From Alkalimonas sp. (GTDB taxonomy: Bacteria > Pseudomonadota > Gammaproteobacteria > Enterobacterales > Alteromonadaceae), in assembly GCF_020831925.1 (NCBI RefSeq), contig NZ_JAFIFQ010000003.1, positions 62,001-126,000 of the forward strand: a stretch of 64,000 bases of DNA, written 5' to 3'. The notes beneath the pieces are model-generated. The model saw only the letters and a program-made list of their open reading frames with translations, did no database searches and was not told where the DNA came from. Made by a program: the position numbers and the translations under genes. Shown here piece by piece: positions 11,086-19,016 of this stretch; position 1 is the first letter of the stretch; the number at the start of each line of letters is the position of its first letter.

Positions 11086-12228
11086 TTAATCCGATTGCAG
11101 GAATTCGATAATGGCATCCAATTGATGCATGCCATCCTCGAAGCCAATTTCAATCAGCCGACGCGTATAATCCTGTTCAAACAGCAAATAGCTGGCCAGG
11201 CTGGAATCCGAGTGCTGGCCAATCCCCATCAGCCGGAACATCGTGCGCACCGCCAGTGGCAAGGATAAGAAATGCTCGCTGGCGATTTGGTTAAAATTCT
11301 GGCTTGGGTTTACCAGCAAGCTATCAATTGGCTTGAGGCTGGTTTCAATCCCATGCTGCTGCATGGTTGCTATGGTGCTGTTAATGCGCTGCATACGCTC
11401 TAAATCCGAGTTCAGGGTGTCGGCAAAAATAGTATCCAGCAAATGACCGGCGATGGTGGCAAGGCCTGGATGATGCGGTAAACGCTGGCTTCGGTCATGG
11501 CTGCGAGGTTGTTCCAGACCAATAATCAGGATTTTTTCTGCGCCCAGATGAATGGGCGCACTGAGTGGAGATAGTTGATTGACTGAGCCATCGCCAAAAT
11601 ACTGCTGGTGGATTTGTACCGAAGGAAATAACAGCGGGATAGCGGCAGAAGCCAGCAGATGATGCAAACCAAGCAGGGTCCGCTGACCGCAGCGCTTAGC
11701 CCGGCGCCAGTCACTGGCGCTGTCGGACTGAAAGAATGTAATGGAATCGCCATCGTTGTAACTGGACGCGGTCACTGAGACGCTGGACAGGTAGCCACCC
11801 ATGATGTTGCGATCGATACGTTGCAAGTCGAGGATCTTACCAAGCAGCTGTTTTAAAGGGGTGTTATCCAACATACTGACTGCACGCTTGTTGGCATAAT
11901 CGGCCTGAAAAGCGCTGAATAAACCGCGCAGTAGGTGGCGAAATACCCTTGGGTAGTCGGAATAGTACACCTGATTGGTATGGAAGTGCCGCCATACCCA
12001 TTCAATTTTTTTTACGCCCAAATGAAAACAAGAGGCGTAACAGGCAATACCGGTGCCATTGATGGCTCCTGCGGAAGTGCCGCATATAATTTCAAACGGA
12101 ATTTTGCTATTGCGTGGGTAGCGGGTGGCAATGGCTTTAAGGACACCCACCTGATAGGCAGCCCTGGCACCACCACCGGTCAGCAGCAAAGCTGTTTTTC
12201 GTTGCTTGTCGGAACCTGTTTGTTTCAT
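11086..12228 (-). CDS. Patatin-like phospholipase
   Basis: A 380-residue patatin-fold serine hydrolase. The oxyanion loop TGGGARAAYQVG is at 17-28, the nucleophile Ser52 lies in GTSAG (50-54) and the catalytic Asp213 is in FGDGSVNQLSP, so the Ser-Asp dyad is complete. The family cleaves acyl chains from phospholipids or related lipids; substrate cannot be told from sequence. No signal peptide or membrane segment is seen, so it is probably cytoplasmic or peripheral. It shares the minus strand with the GGDEF gene downstream, 161 nt away, and diverges from the DUF3014 gene at 12398. Confidence 0.92.
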   Translation of the reverse strand: MKQTGSDKQRKTALLLTGGGARAAYQVGVLKAIATRYPRNSKIPFEIICGTSAGAINGTGIACYASCFHLGVKKIEWVWRHFHTNQVYYSDYPRVFRHLLRGLFSAFQADYANKRAVSMLDNTPLKQLLGKILDLQRIDRNIMGGYLSSVSVTASSYNDGDSITFFQSDSASDWRRAKRCGQRTLLGLHHLLASAAIPLLFPSVQIHQQYFGDGSVNQLSPLSAPIHLGAEKILIIGLEQPRSHDRSQRLPHHPGLATIAGHLLDTIFADTLNSDLERMQRINSTIATMQQHGIETSLKPIDSLLVNPSQNFNQIASEHFLSLPLAVRTMFRLMGIGQHSDSSLASYLLFEQDYTRRLIEIGFEDGMHQLDAIIEFLQSD

Positions 12229-12397
12229 TCGGCTGAACTTTTACTCGCTTTGCTGCTCTGTTGAGTTAAGCTGCTGGCTAAAAAGAGTTATTGAAAAATT
12301 TCCAGCCATTGTATGCTGAGCAGACTGTGATTACGACCTGACTTTAGTCTGGTCGGATAACGAATTGAATGCAACTTTCCAACGCAAAGAGGGCATT

Positions 12398-13294
12398 ATG
12401 ACAGAGCGTGAATCATCTGAAGCATCTGCACCTGGTCAGCAGCTATACTACCTGGGGCTGGCTGCTGTGGTCATGGTCTTATTGATAGCTGGCTGGCTGT
12501 TGTTTCGCTCAGACAGTCCGGAGCCTGAACCTGTGCAGCCATTGCCGCAAGCTGAGCTTACGGAATTACCCGATGCTGAACCTTTTGTACCAGACCCCGT
12601 TGCCTTGGAGCCTGTCCCTGAATTGCCGGTTGAGCCGCTTACCGGTGACTTGCCGGTTGACGCTATGCCTGAGCTTGCTGAAGCAGAGCCTGAACCAGAG
12701 CCAGAGCCTGCGTTGCCTGCATTGAATGATTCAGATGCCGAAGTAAGACAGTCGTTGCTGCAACTCCCCTGGCAACCCGGCCTGGCCGGATTGTTTGTTC
12801 GTGAAGACATGCTGCGTCGTCTGGTGGTGCTGACCGACAACATCAGCCGCGGCCAAATCAGCAGCGATCATCTGGTGCTAGAGACACCGGATCAACCCTT
12901 TGCGGTAAGACAACAAGGCGAGCAATTGAGCTTGGACCCGGCTGGTTTCAGTCGTTATGAACCCTATCTGACCCTGCTAGAGAGTGTACCAGTCCCGGCT
13001 CAAGTCGCATTGTTGCGGCATTATCAGCCATTACTGGATGAAGCTTTTGCCGAGCTTGGTTACCCAGATAAGCCCTTTGAGTATCGTTTGCTGCAAGCCA
13101 TCGATTACCTGCTGGCACAGCCTGTGATGGACGGAGTTTTTGAGCTGGAGCTGCCCAGCGTGATGTATCATTTTTCCGAGCCACATCTGGAAGCTATGAG
13201 CGATGTGCAAAAGCAGTTGATCCGCATCGGGCCAGATAACCAAAGGCGCTTGAATCAACATTTGACAAAATTACGACTGGCGTTACAAGAATGA
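12398..13294 (+). CDS. DUF3014 membrane-anchored protein
   Basis: The protein (298 aa) has a short cytoplasmic N-terminus, one membrane helix at about 17-37 (LGLAAVVMVLLIAGWLLF), a Pro/Glu-rich linker (about 40-115, with repeated EPEPEP) and a C-terminal domain with the DUF3014 pattern: VREDMLRRLVVLTDNISRG, LDPAGFSRYEPYLTLLESV, LLQAIDYLLAQPV and MSDVQKQLIRIGPDNQRRL. Function of the family is unknown; topology suggests a periplasmic domain tethered to the inner membrane. I start at ATG 12398 after AAAGAGGG; an upstream ATG at 12365 lacks a good site. An imperfect inverted repeat (CGACC...GGTCG) at 12334-12355 lies in the leader. Confidence 0.88.
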   Translation: MTERESSEASAPGQQLYYLGLAAVVMVLLIAGWLLFRSDSPEPEPVQPLPQAELTELPDAEPFVPDPVALEPVPELPVEPLTGDLPVDAMPELAEAEPEPEPEPALPALNDSDAEVRQSLLQLPWQPGLAGLFVREDMLRRLVVLTDNISRGQISSDHLVLETPDQPFAVRQQGEQLSLDPAGFSRYEPYLTLLESVPVPAQVALLRHYQPLLDEAFAELGYPDKPFEYRLLQAIDYLLAQPVMDGVFELELPSVMYHFSEPHLEAMSDVQKQLIRIGPDNQRRLNQHLTKLRLALQE

Positions 13295-13330
13295 TTGTTT
13301 AGGGATTTCCTTATTAATTTTTTATTAAAC

Positions 13331-13412
13331 TATAATTAATTCAGCTATTTATAGCTACCCCTTTACCAGCTTGTGTCTATGCTTAACCAAGCACTGGTAC
13401 TAGGTATAGGGG
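13331..13412 (+). promoter_or_regulatory. TATAAT box and structured leader covering the chemoreceptor RBS
   Basis: A perfect TATAAT stands at 13331-13336; the -35 region is poor. The following leader folds strongly on paper. TACCAGCTTG (13364-13373) pairs with CAAGC plus CTGGTA (13388-13399), with one bulged A, and the lower stem CCCCT (13358-13362) pairs with AGGGG (13408-13412). That AGGGG is the ribosome-binding site of the gene starting at 13419, so the fold would hide it. Pairing is seen in the sequence; a regulatory role is inference. Confidence 0.5.
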
Positions 13413-13418
13413 TTCATC

Positions 13419-15047
13419 ATGCTGAATCAATTGACTGTAAAATTACGGCTAACAGCCATCATAGTTGTGCCTCTGGTGGTGATCGTGTTGCTGGCAATTT
13501 TATCATTGCGCGAAATGCAGCAACTTAATCAGGGGATTGATAGTCTCTATCATGATAGGGTGGTTCCCCTTCGCCAGATCAAAGTGGTATCGGATGCTTA
13601 TGCCGTGACCATGGTAGATACCTTCCATAAATACCGAAGCGAACAACTCAATGCCAGGCAAGCGCTGCAAGAGTTACAACAAGCCAGAGCTGAAGCCGAC
13701 CGCTATTGGCGACAGTATCTGGCAACTGAACTCACGGCCGATGAGCGCCGGTTGGTGTCGGATGTCGAGCGTTTGCGCCAACCTTTTTTTAGCGAAGCCG
13801 ATCGCTTCATCGCTGCCATCGAGCAAAACACCTTTATTACCGCCATAGGCAACAATGAATTTAATCAGCGCCTTTATGCTGTCGCCGATCCGCTTAGTGC
13901 TGCCCTGGATGCACTAATTATGCTACAACTGGACGAGTCTGAGCGCTTTCGGGCGGCAGCAGAGCAGGGCTTTCAGCAGAGTCGCATGGTGTTTATGCTG
14001 CTGCTGTTGGCTGTGTTTATTACGCTCGCTGTGCTCGGTATCTGGATTTACCGCTCCATTCAAACACCGCTGCGTCAGTTGCAAAATGCCATCAAAACGG
14101 TTGGCAGCAGCCTAGACCTAAGGGTGAGAGCCAAAGTCGCCGGCAAAGATGAGTTGGCGGAAGCTTCCATCGCTTTTAATGGCACTATGGAGCGCTTGCA
14201 GTTATTCTTCAAAGAGCTGGCTGCTGCTATCCAGCAGCTAGCGACTGCAGCAGAGGAAATGAGTCATATCAGTGAGCAAGTGAGTGCCACTTCGAGTGAG
14301 CAAGAACAGCATGTAAGTATGATCGCTACTGCTATTACTCAGATGTCTTCAGCGATCCAGGAAGTTGCGGGCAGTGCTTTGCGTACCTCGGAACAAGCCG
14401 GTGAAGCGGATCACTTGTCTGAACAGGGAGTGAGCCGGGTGGAGCAAAGTATCCAATCGATTGGAAAGTTGTCTGCCGCCATGGATGAGGCAACTAAGGT
14501 CATTGCACAGCTGAATGATGAGTCAGGCAAAATTAGTCAGGTGTTGGCAGTGATCACCAGCATTGCCGAGCAAACCAATCTGTTGGCACTCAATGCTGCG
14601 ATTGAGGCGGCTCGGGCTGGGGAAGCCGGTCGTGGTTTTGCCGTAGTGGCTGATGAAGTGCGTCAGTTGGCGACCAATACCCAAAAAGCCACCGAGTCAA
14701 TTCGTGGTATGATTGATAACCTGCAATTATCTTCCAAAGAAGCGGTTCAGGCCATGGAGAACTCAGGTCAATTTGCCAAGGTTAGCGTGACGCAAGTCAA
14801 TGAAACCGGTGATGTCATCAGCCAGATGAAAAGCTCGGTCAGTCATATTGTAGAGATGAACGTCCAGGTATCAACCGCGACTGAACAACAAACCATAGTG
14901 GCTGAAGAGATCAGCAAAAACATCAGTGAGTTTACCGTCAGTATCGGTGAGGTGACGCATAGTGCCAAACAAAGTGCAGAGGCCAGCGATATGCTGGCAC
15001 GTTTGTCATCGGATTTACAGCAAAAAGCAGCGGCTTTTAAAGTCTGA
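13419..15047 (+). CDS. Methyl-accepting chemotaxis protein
   Basis: A 542-residue inner-membrane chemoreceptor. Membrane helix 1 is at about 11-31 ([18 protein letters not shown]); a periplasmic four-helix-bundle type sensor (about 32-188) follows, with no recognisable ligand pocket. Helix 2 is at about 190-212 and a HAMP domain at about 212-265. The cytoplasmic coiled coil contains the invariant hairpin tip with [20 protein letters not shown], where CheA and CheW bind. Gln/Glu-rich methylation regions flank it. No C-terminal CheR-tethering pentapeptide is present (ends AAAFKV). Single-gene transcription unit: own TATAAT leader and an intrinsic terminator overlapping its 3' end. Confidence 0.96.
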   Translation: MLNQLTVKLRLTAIIVVPLVVIVLLAILSLREMQQLNQGIDSLYHDRVVPLRQIKVVSDAYAVTMVDTFHKYRSEQLNARQALQELQQARAEADRYWRQYLATELTADERRLVSDVERLRQPFFSEADRFIAAIEQNTFITAIGNNEFNQRLYAVADPLSAALDALIMLQLDESERFRAAAEQGFQQSRMVFMLLLLAVFITLAVLGIWIYRSIQTPLRQLQNAIKTVGSSLDLRVRAKVAGKDELAEASIAFNGTMERLQLFFKELAAAIQQLATAAEEMSHISEQVSATSSEQEQHVSMIATAITQMSSAIQEVAGSALRTSEQAGEADHLSEQGVSRVEQSIQSIGKLSAAMDEATKVIAQLNDESGKISQVLAVITSIAEQTNLLALNAAIEAARAGEAGRGFAVVADEVRQLATNTQKATESIRGMIDNLQLSSKEAVQAMENSGQFAKVSVTQVNETGDVISQMKSSVSHIVEMNVQVSTATEQQTIVAEEISKNISEFTVSIGEVTHSAKQSAEASDMLARLSSDLQQKAAAFKV

Positions 15048-15071
15048 CTTCGGCTAACCGCTGCTTTTTTC
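15022..15071 (+). terminator. Intrinsic terminator overlapping the chemoreceptor stop
   Basis: AAAAAGCAGCGG (15022-15033, still coding) pairs with CCGCTGCTTTTTT (15058-15070). The stop codon lies in the loop, so the stem uses the last codons of the gene. Confidence 0.75.
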
Positions 15072-15094
15072 TTGAGCAGCCAGCATACGGATGG

Positions 15095-15123
15095 TTGCAA
15101 CCCAGGCAGGATTTGCGCATAAT
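15095..15123 (+). promoter_or_regulatory. ffs promoter
   Basis: TTGCAA (15095-15100), 17-bp spacer, CATAAT (15118-15123), followed by a GCGCGCC discriminator of the type linked to stringent control. The predicted start near 15130 would leave a 23-nt leader before mature 4.5S RNA at 15153. Confidence 0.7.
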
Positions 15124-15152
15124 GCGCGCCTGCCATTCAGATGGCACACAAT

Positions 15153-15262
15153 GGTAACCCCATGGGTCCTCTCGCAATGCTAGTAGGTGAACCCGGTCAG
15201 GTCCGGAAGGAAGCAGCCGCAGCTTATGACGCATGTGCCGGGATGTGGCTGGTGGGGTTGCC
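15153..15262 (+). ncRNA. ffs: Signal recognition particle 4.5S RNA
   Basis: The core contains GGTCAGGTCCGGAAGGAAGC, the universally conserved SRP apical region with the GGAA tetraloop and the asymmetric loop bound by Ffh, followed by ACGCATGTGCCGGGATG. The ends pair: GGTAACCCCA (15153-15162) with TGGGGTTGCC (15253-15262). This gives a mature RNA of about 110 nt, as in E. coli (114). With Ffh and FtsY it targets nascent inner-membrane proteins. The exact ends are inferred from pairing. No clear T-run terminator follows. Confidence 0.95.
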
Positions 15263-15277
15263 ACCCACTTTCCCCCC

Positions 15278-15538
15278 TTAACCTTGATTATCCAAAAACT
15301 CCACGGCTTTGCGAACCGCCTCTTGCACCTTCATTTGCATTTCGAAGCGCTCACTTTGCGGCAGGTAGAACGCCATATCCACTTCATAGCGAATATAACG
15401 CGGTGGCAGCTGATTCAGGATAATACAGCTTAAATCCGCCAGATAATCCGGATCTTTATTCTGATCCAAGCCTTGCTCCGCCAAATAATCGATCACCAGC
15501 TTTTCATAGTAGTTGTGAATATCATCGTTCAGAATCAT
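15278..15538 (-). CDS. ComFB-family protein (late competence development family)
   Basis: The protein is 86 aa from ATG 15538, chosen because AGAAGAG lies 5 nt upstream and because NDDIHNYYEKLV is the conserved family start; an ATG at 15580 would add 14 residues with no ribosome-binding site. Other family marks are DYLADLSCIILNQLPPRYIR and DMAFYLPQSERFEMQ. ComFB proteins have been reported as cyclic dinucleotide-binding receptors, a fit with the two GGDEF enzymes in this window. That literature is recalled, and binding here is inference. The gene stands alone between ffs and kynA, facing ffs. Confidence 0.88.
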   Translation of the reverse strand: MILNDDIHNYYEKLVIDYLAEQGLDQNKDPDYLADLSCIILNQLPPRYIRYEVDMAFYLPQSERFEMQMKVQEAVRKAVEFLDNQG

Positions 15539-15613
15539 GATTACTCTTCTTGGTTGTAAAGCAGACGCTACTGCCTTCAAGCATAATCGGCTTTTACAAA
15601 AAAAACCACCGCA

Positions 15614-15642
15614 TTGGTTATGCGGGGGGGGCTTGCTACAAT
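15614..15642 (+). promoter_or_regulatory. Putative kynA promoter with a G8 tract in its spacer
   Basis: TTGGTT (15614-15619), 17-bp spacer, TACAAT (15637-15642). Eight consecutive G lie in the spacer at 15624-15631. A start near 15649 would fit translation from ATG 15674. Confidence 0.45.
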
Positions 15643-15673
15643 GCCAGCTACTGACGTGGTGGAATCAAAAAAG

Positions 15674-16768
15674 ATGCAGAAAAATCAAAAACCTTGCTAT
15701 TACGGTGACTACCTTCAGCTGGACCAGCTGCTGAATGCCCAGGCACCGGAAAGTGCGAACTATGGCGCAGAGGCGCATGATGAGACCCTGTTTATCATTG
15801 TGCATCAGGTCTATGAGTTGTGGTTTAAGCAAATCTTGCATGAATTAAAAGCGGTACTGGCTGTCTTTGCTGAAGAGGAAGTTAAAGATGAACAGCTGAC
15901 AGGCATCGTGCATAAACTGAAACGAGTAATCAGTATTCAGCAGCTGCTGAACCAACAAATAGCGGTGATGGAAACCATGACACCGCAAGACTTTATGTCG
16001 TTTCGCGATTACCTGGTACCGGCTTCTGGCTTTCAGAGTGTGCAGTTTAAAATGCTGGAAATTGGCCTGGGACTTAAAAGCGACTACCGTATCGATTTTG
16101 ATAAAAACTCCTTTTATACCAGACTCAATGACAAAGACCGCAACTTCTTGCAGGCGTTGGAGCATCAGCCCAGTTTATTTGAGTTGATTGAGAAGTGGCT
16201 GGAGCGCATGCCATTTCTGGAGTTTGGTGACTTTAGCTTCTGGCAATTGTACCAGCAGGCCACCCAGAGCATGCTCAATCGGGATGAAGCCATCGTGCAG
16301 AGCATTGAACAACTGGCGGAGTCTGAGCGTGAGCTACAGCTTGGTGAAATCGCCAAAACCCGACAGAAATTTGCGGCCCTGCTCGATAGTGAGGAGTACA
16401 GCCAGCTGCAGCAGCAAGGCGCTTTCCGGTTAAGTCAGCGCGCTATGTTATCAGCGCTTTTTATCAGTTTGTATCAGGAAGAGCCGGTTTTTAATCTGCC
16501 ATTCCAGTTACTGACCTGCCTGACCGAGATTGATGAAAAGCTGACGATATGGCGCTATAAGCATGCCATGATGGTGCAGCGGATGTTAGGCACCAAAATT
16601 GGCACCGGTGGCTCTTCCGGCCATGATTACCTGAAACGAACTACCGAGAAAAATCGCATTTTCACCGACCTGTTTCATATGGCGACCTTTTTGTTGCCAA
16701 AGTCTGAGTTACCAGCTTTACCTGCGGGTCTGAAAAAACGGTTAGGTTTCTATTTTGCTGGCGATTGA
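15674..16768 (+). CDS. kynA: Tryptophan 2,3-dioxygenase
   Basis: This heme enzyme opens the indole ring of L-tryptophan to N-formylkynurenine, the first step of the kynurenine pathway. The 364-residue form starts MQKNQKPCYYGDYLQLDQLL. Family landmarks are LFIIVHQVYELWFKQ (distal His, substrate carboxylate region), WRYKHAMMVQRMLG (proximal heme His) and GTGGSSGHDYL (substrate loop). ATG 15674 is chosen because a putative promoter lies immediately upstream and because the family usually has only a few residues before YGDYL; a TTG at 15614 and an ATG at 15641 are in frame but overlap that promoter. No other kynurenine gene is in the window. Its 3' end overlaps the HDAC-like gene by 27 nt. Confidence 0.95.
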   Translation: MQKNQKPCYYGDYLQLDQLLNAQAPESANYGAEAHDETLFIIVHQVYELWFKQILHELKAVLAVFAEEEVKDEQLTGIVHKLKRVISIQQLLNQQIAVMETMTPQDFMSFRDYLVPASGFQSVQFKMLEIGLGLKSDYRIDFDKNSFYTRLNDKDRNFLQALEHQPSLFELIEKWLERMPFLEFGDFSFWQLYQQATQSMLNRDEAIVQSIEQLAESERELQLGEIAKTRQKFAALLDSEEYSQLQQQGAFRLSQRAMLSALFISLYQEEPVFNLPFQLLTCLTEIDEKLTIWRYKHAMMVQRMLGTKIGTGGSSGHDYLKRTTEKNRIFTDLFHMATFLLPKSELPALPAGLKKRLGFYFAGD

Positions 16769-17671
16769 GCTGCCCTCAAGTTCGAAGGCGGCTTTAAACA
16801 GTTGCAGATGCAGCTGGGTTAGCGCCGCCAGATCGCGTTGATAGCCGCCACCAATGACGGCCGCAACCGGTATGTCACGCTTACGGCAGCTGTGCAGTAC
16901 CAGGCGGTCTCGCTGCAGTAAAGCCGCTGTGCTCAGTTGCAGGTGCCCCAGTTCATCTTCTTGGTGACAATCGACACCAGCATCGTACAGCACCAGCTCG
17001 GGCTGATACCAGTTGAGCAGGCAGCTAAGCGCCTGTTCCACGTGCGCCAGATAATCTTGTTCGCTGATGGTTGCTGGCAGTGCCAGATCCCAATCCGACT
17101 GTTGTTTGTGGTAGGGAAAGTTTTTGTCGCAGTGCACCGAGCAGGTGATGATATCCGGTTCATTCGCCAGCAGCAGTGCGGTGCCATCGCCCTGATGCAC
17201 ATCCAGATCAAAAATCAGCAGGCGCTTTACACCTTGCTGTTGCATGGATTTTGCAGCAAAAGCCAGATCATTGAACAGACAAAACCCGGAGCCCTGATCG
17301 TAAAAGGCATGATGATAGCCACCACTTAAATGCAGCGCTAAGCCATGTTGTAATGCGAGTTCGGCGCAGAGTCGGGTACCGGCGATAGAGGTCAGTGAGC
17401 GCTGGATCAGCTGCTTCGACCAGGGAAAGCCAATACGGCGCATGGCTTTGGCATCCAGCTGGCCGGAGCAAAGTGCTTGGATGTAGTCCGGGCAATGCAG
17501 CAGTGTAAGCTCGTGCTCGGAAAGTGGGGCTGGCTGATGAAATTGTTCGGTTGGCACGCCAAATGACAGCAGCTGTTGCTGCAGAGCATGGTATTTACCA
17601 ATGGGATAACGATGCCGTTCTGGCAGCTCTAAGGCGCTGTAACATGGATGATAAACCAGAGGAAATGACAT
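16742..17671 (-). CDS. Histone deacetylase / acetylpolyamine amidohydrolase family protein
   Basis: A 309-residue zinc amidohydrolase of the arginase-deacetylase fold. Visible active-site motifs are SGGYHHAF (catalytic His pair), FCLFNDLAFAA, FDLDVHQGDGTA (zinc Asp and His near residue 156) and YDAGVDCHQED (zinc Asp). All key positions are present, so it should be active on acetylated amines or acetyl-lysine; substrate is not readable from sequence. It is the last gene of the dinG-yfcA-priC operon, starting 1 nt after the priC stop (TGATATG). Its stop lies inside kynA on the other strand. Confidence 0.9.
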   Translation of the reverse strand: MSFPLVYHPCYSALELPERHRYPIGKYHALQQQLLSFGVPTEQFHQPAPLSEHELTLLHCPDYIQALCSGQLDAKAMRRIGFPWSKQLIQRSLTSIAGTRLCAELALQHGLALHLSGGYHHAFYDQGSGFCLFNDLAFAAKSMQQQGVKRLLIFDLDVHQGDGTALLLANEPDIITCSVHCDKNFPYHKQQSDWDLALPATISEQDYLAHVEQALSCLLNWYQPELVLYDAGVDCHQEDELGHLQLSTAALLQRDRLVLHSCRKRDIPVAAVIGGGYQRDLAALTQLHLQLFKAAFELEGSSIASKIET

Positions 17672-17672
17672 A

Positions 17673-18224
17673 TCAGCGCTTGTGCTGCTCCTGAAATTGA
17701 ATGTGCTGTTCTACCTCGCTGATGGCGCGACGACAGCGTCCTAACCGGGCCTGCAACGCCAGTTGCTGCTGCACCTCCTGGTTTTGTTGCCGGGCAAGAC
17801 GCAGCATGTCTTCCAAACGTTGTTCGAATTCTTTGTACTGACTCAGTTGCTGATACAGATCACGACTGGATTGGGTAATTTGCTGCACTACCTTTTGTGC
17901 TTTACGTTTACCTACTTTAAAGTTTTGACGAGTTTGGCTGTTGGTAAAGGCCCGGGTGAGTGCATTGCACTGGGCTGCGATGCGCTCAGCCAGTCGTTGC
18001 TGGTGCTCAGAGCTCACAACTTGCCGCCCCGAGCTATACTGTTCCAGTCGCTTTAATTGCTGCAAGGCTTCATCCACATAATCGGTCAGGTAAGGCGAGT
18101 GACAACTGAACAGATCGGTCTGAAACCAATCCAACGGCTTGCCGGGCATCGGCGCCTGATCCAGGGTTCTGGCCTGTTCGCGCAATTGCTCTAAACGTAG
18201 TTTCAGCTCGCTGAGCGCTGACAT
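17673..18224 (-). CDS. priC: Primosomal replication protein PriC (N'')
   Basis: PriC restarts stalled replication forks by loading DnaB through SSB-coated DNA. The 183-residue protein is helical and basic, and its C-terminus (ARLGRCRRAISEVEQHI) matches the conserved ARCRxAlxxIE end of PriC; the EFEQRLEDMLR segment also fits. E. coli PriC has 175 aa. Primary sequence conservation in this family is low, so the call rests on these C-terminal features and size. It starts 1 nt after yfcA with GGAG just upstream and runs into the HDAC-like gene. Confidence 0.82.
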   Translation of the reverse strand: MSALSELKLRLEQLREQARTLDQAPMPGKPLDWFQTDLFSCHSPYLTDYVDEALQQLKRLEQYSSGRQVVSSEHQQRLAERIAAQCNALTRAFTNSQTRQNFKVGKRKAQKVVQQITQSSRDLYQQLSQYKEFEQRLEDMLRLARQQNQEVQQQLALQARLGRCRRAISEVEQHIQFQEQHKR

Positions 18225-18225
18225 A

Positions 18226-19005
18226 CTAACTCCAGGCCTGCCAGGCCAGGCGCAATGCTATGGCCACCACTACGCTGATAAAGACGGGGCGGATAAAGCG
18301 GCTGCCAAAGCGAATGGCGGAGTGGGCACCCAGCCAGGCACCCGCCATCAGACAAAGTCCCATTGCCAGGCCAAGCAGAATAAAGACATGGCCCAGCAAC
18401 AAAAAGACCGCCAGTGAAACGCCATTGCTGATAAAGTTCATGGTGCGGGCTACGCCGCAGGTCAGCAGCAAGTTGATGCGATACAGTGCCATGGTGGAGA
18501 CCATCCAGAAGGCGCCGGTACCCGGGCCTGCCACCCCATCGTAAAAGCCCAGCGCCAAACCTTGAGTTCGTTGTTGCCAGAACAGCCGGCGGTTTTGCTT
18601 CGGCAGTTCGAGTTGATCGTCCGGCACAATACGGTTAAACAGCGTATAGACAGCGGCCAGTAAAATCACCACCGGCAAATACTTTTCCAGCGCAGCACTG
18701 CTTAACTGATCAACCAGCAGGGTACCAAGGGCTGCTCCTATGCCGGTATAGAGCAGGCTGCGGCGCCAGAACACCGGGTCGAATAAGCGTTTGCGGTAAT
18801 AGGTTACCGAGGCGGTTAAGGAACCGAAGGTCGCTGCCAACTTGTTGGTGCCAAGCGCCAGGTGCGGTGGCAGGCCAGCGGTAAGCAGGGCTGGGATAGT
18901 CAACAGGCCACCGCCACCCGCAATGGCATCGATGTAGCCAGCGGTAAAAGCGACGGCGCAAAGGATAAGCAGAACACTGGGTTCGATGGCAAATTCAGCG
19001 AACAA
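18226..19005 (-). CDS. yfcA: TauE/SafE (TSUP) family membrane transporter, YfcA-like
   Basis: A 259-residue inner-membrane protein with about seven or eight hydrophobic segments. The conserved first half reads AGYIDAIAGGGGLLTIPALL and HLALGTNKLAATFGS, and the second half has FYDGVAGPGTGAFW, the two glycine-rich half-repeats of this family. Members export sulfite, sulfoacetate or related anions, but the YfcA branch has no firm substrate. The start appears to be TTG (19005), 8-9 nt after AAGG, since no ATG occurs before the first helix. It lies 11 nt after dinG. Confidence 0.9.
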   Translation of the reverse strand: MFAEFAIEPSVLLILCAVAFTAGYIDAIAGGGGLLTIPALLTAGLPPHLALGTNKLAATFGSLTASVTYYRKRLFDPVFWRRSLLYTGIGAALGTLLVDQLSSAALEKYLPVVILLAAVYTLFNRIVPDDQLELPKQNRRLFWQQRTQGLALGFYDGVAGPGTGAFWMVSTMALYRINLLLTCGVARTMNFISNGVSLAVFLLLGHVFILLGLAMGLCLMAGAWLGAHSAIRFGSRFIRPVFISVVVAIALRLAWQAWS

Positions 19006-19016
19006 TTCGACAGGCC

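Noticed and set aside
11935-12264. 109-codon plus frame opposite the patatin gene
   Set aside because: Antisense to conserved patatin motifs; the patatin reading frame accounts for the codon bias.
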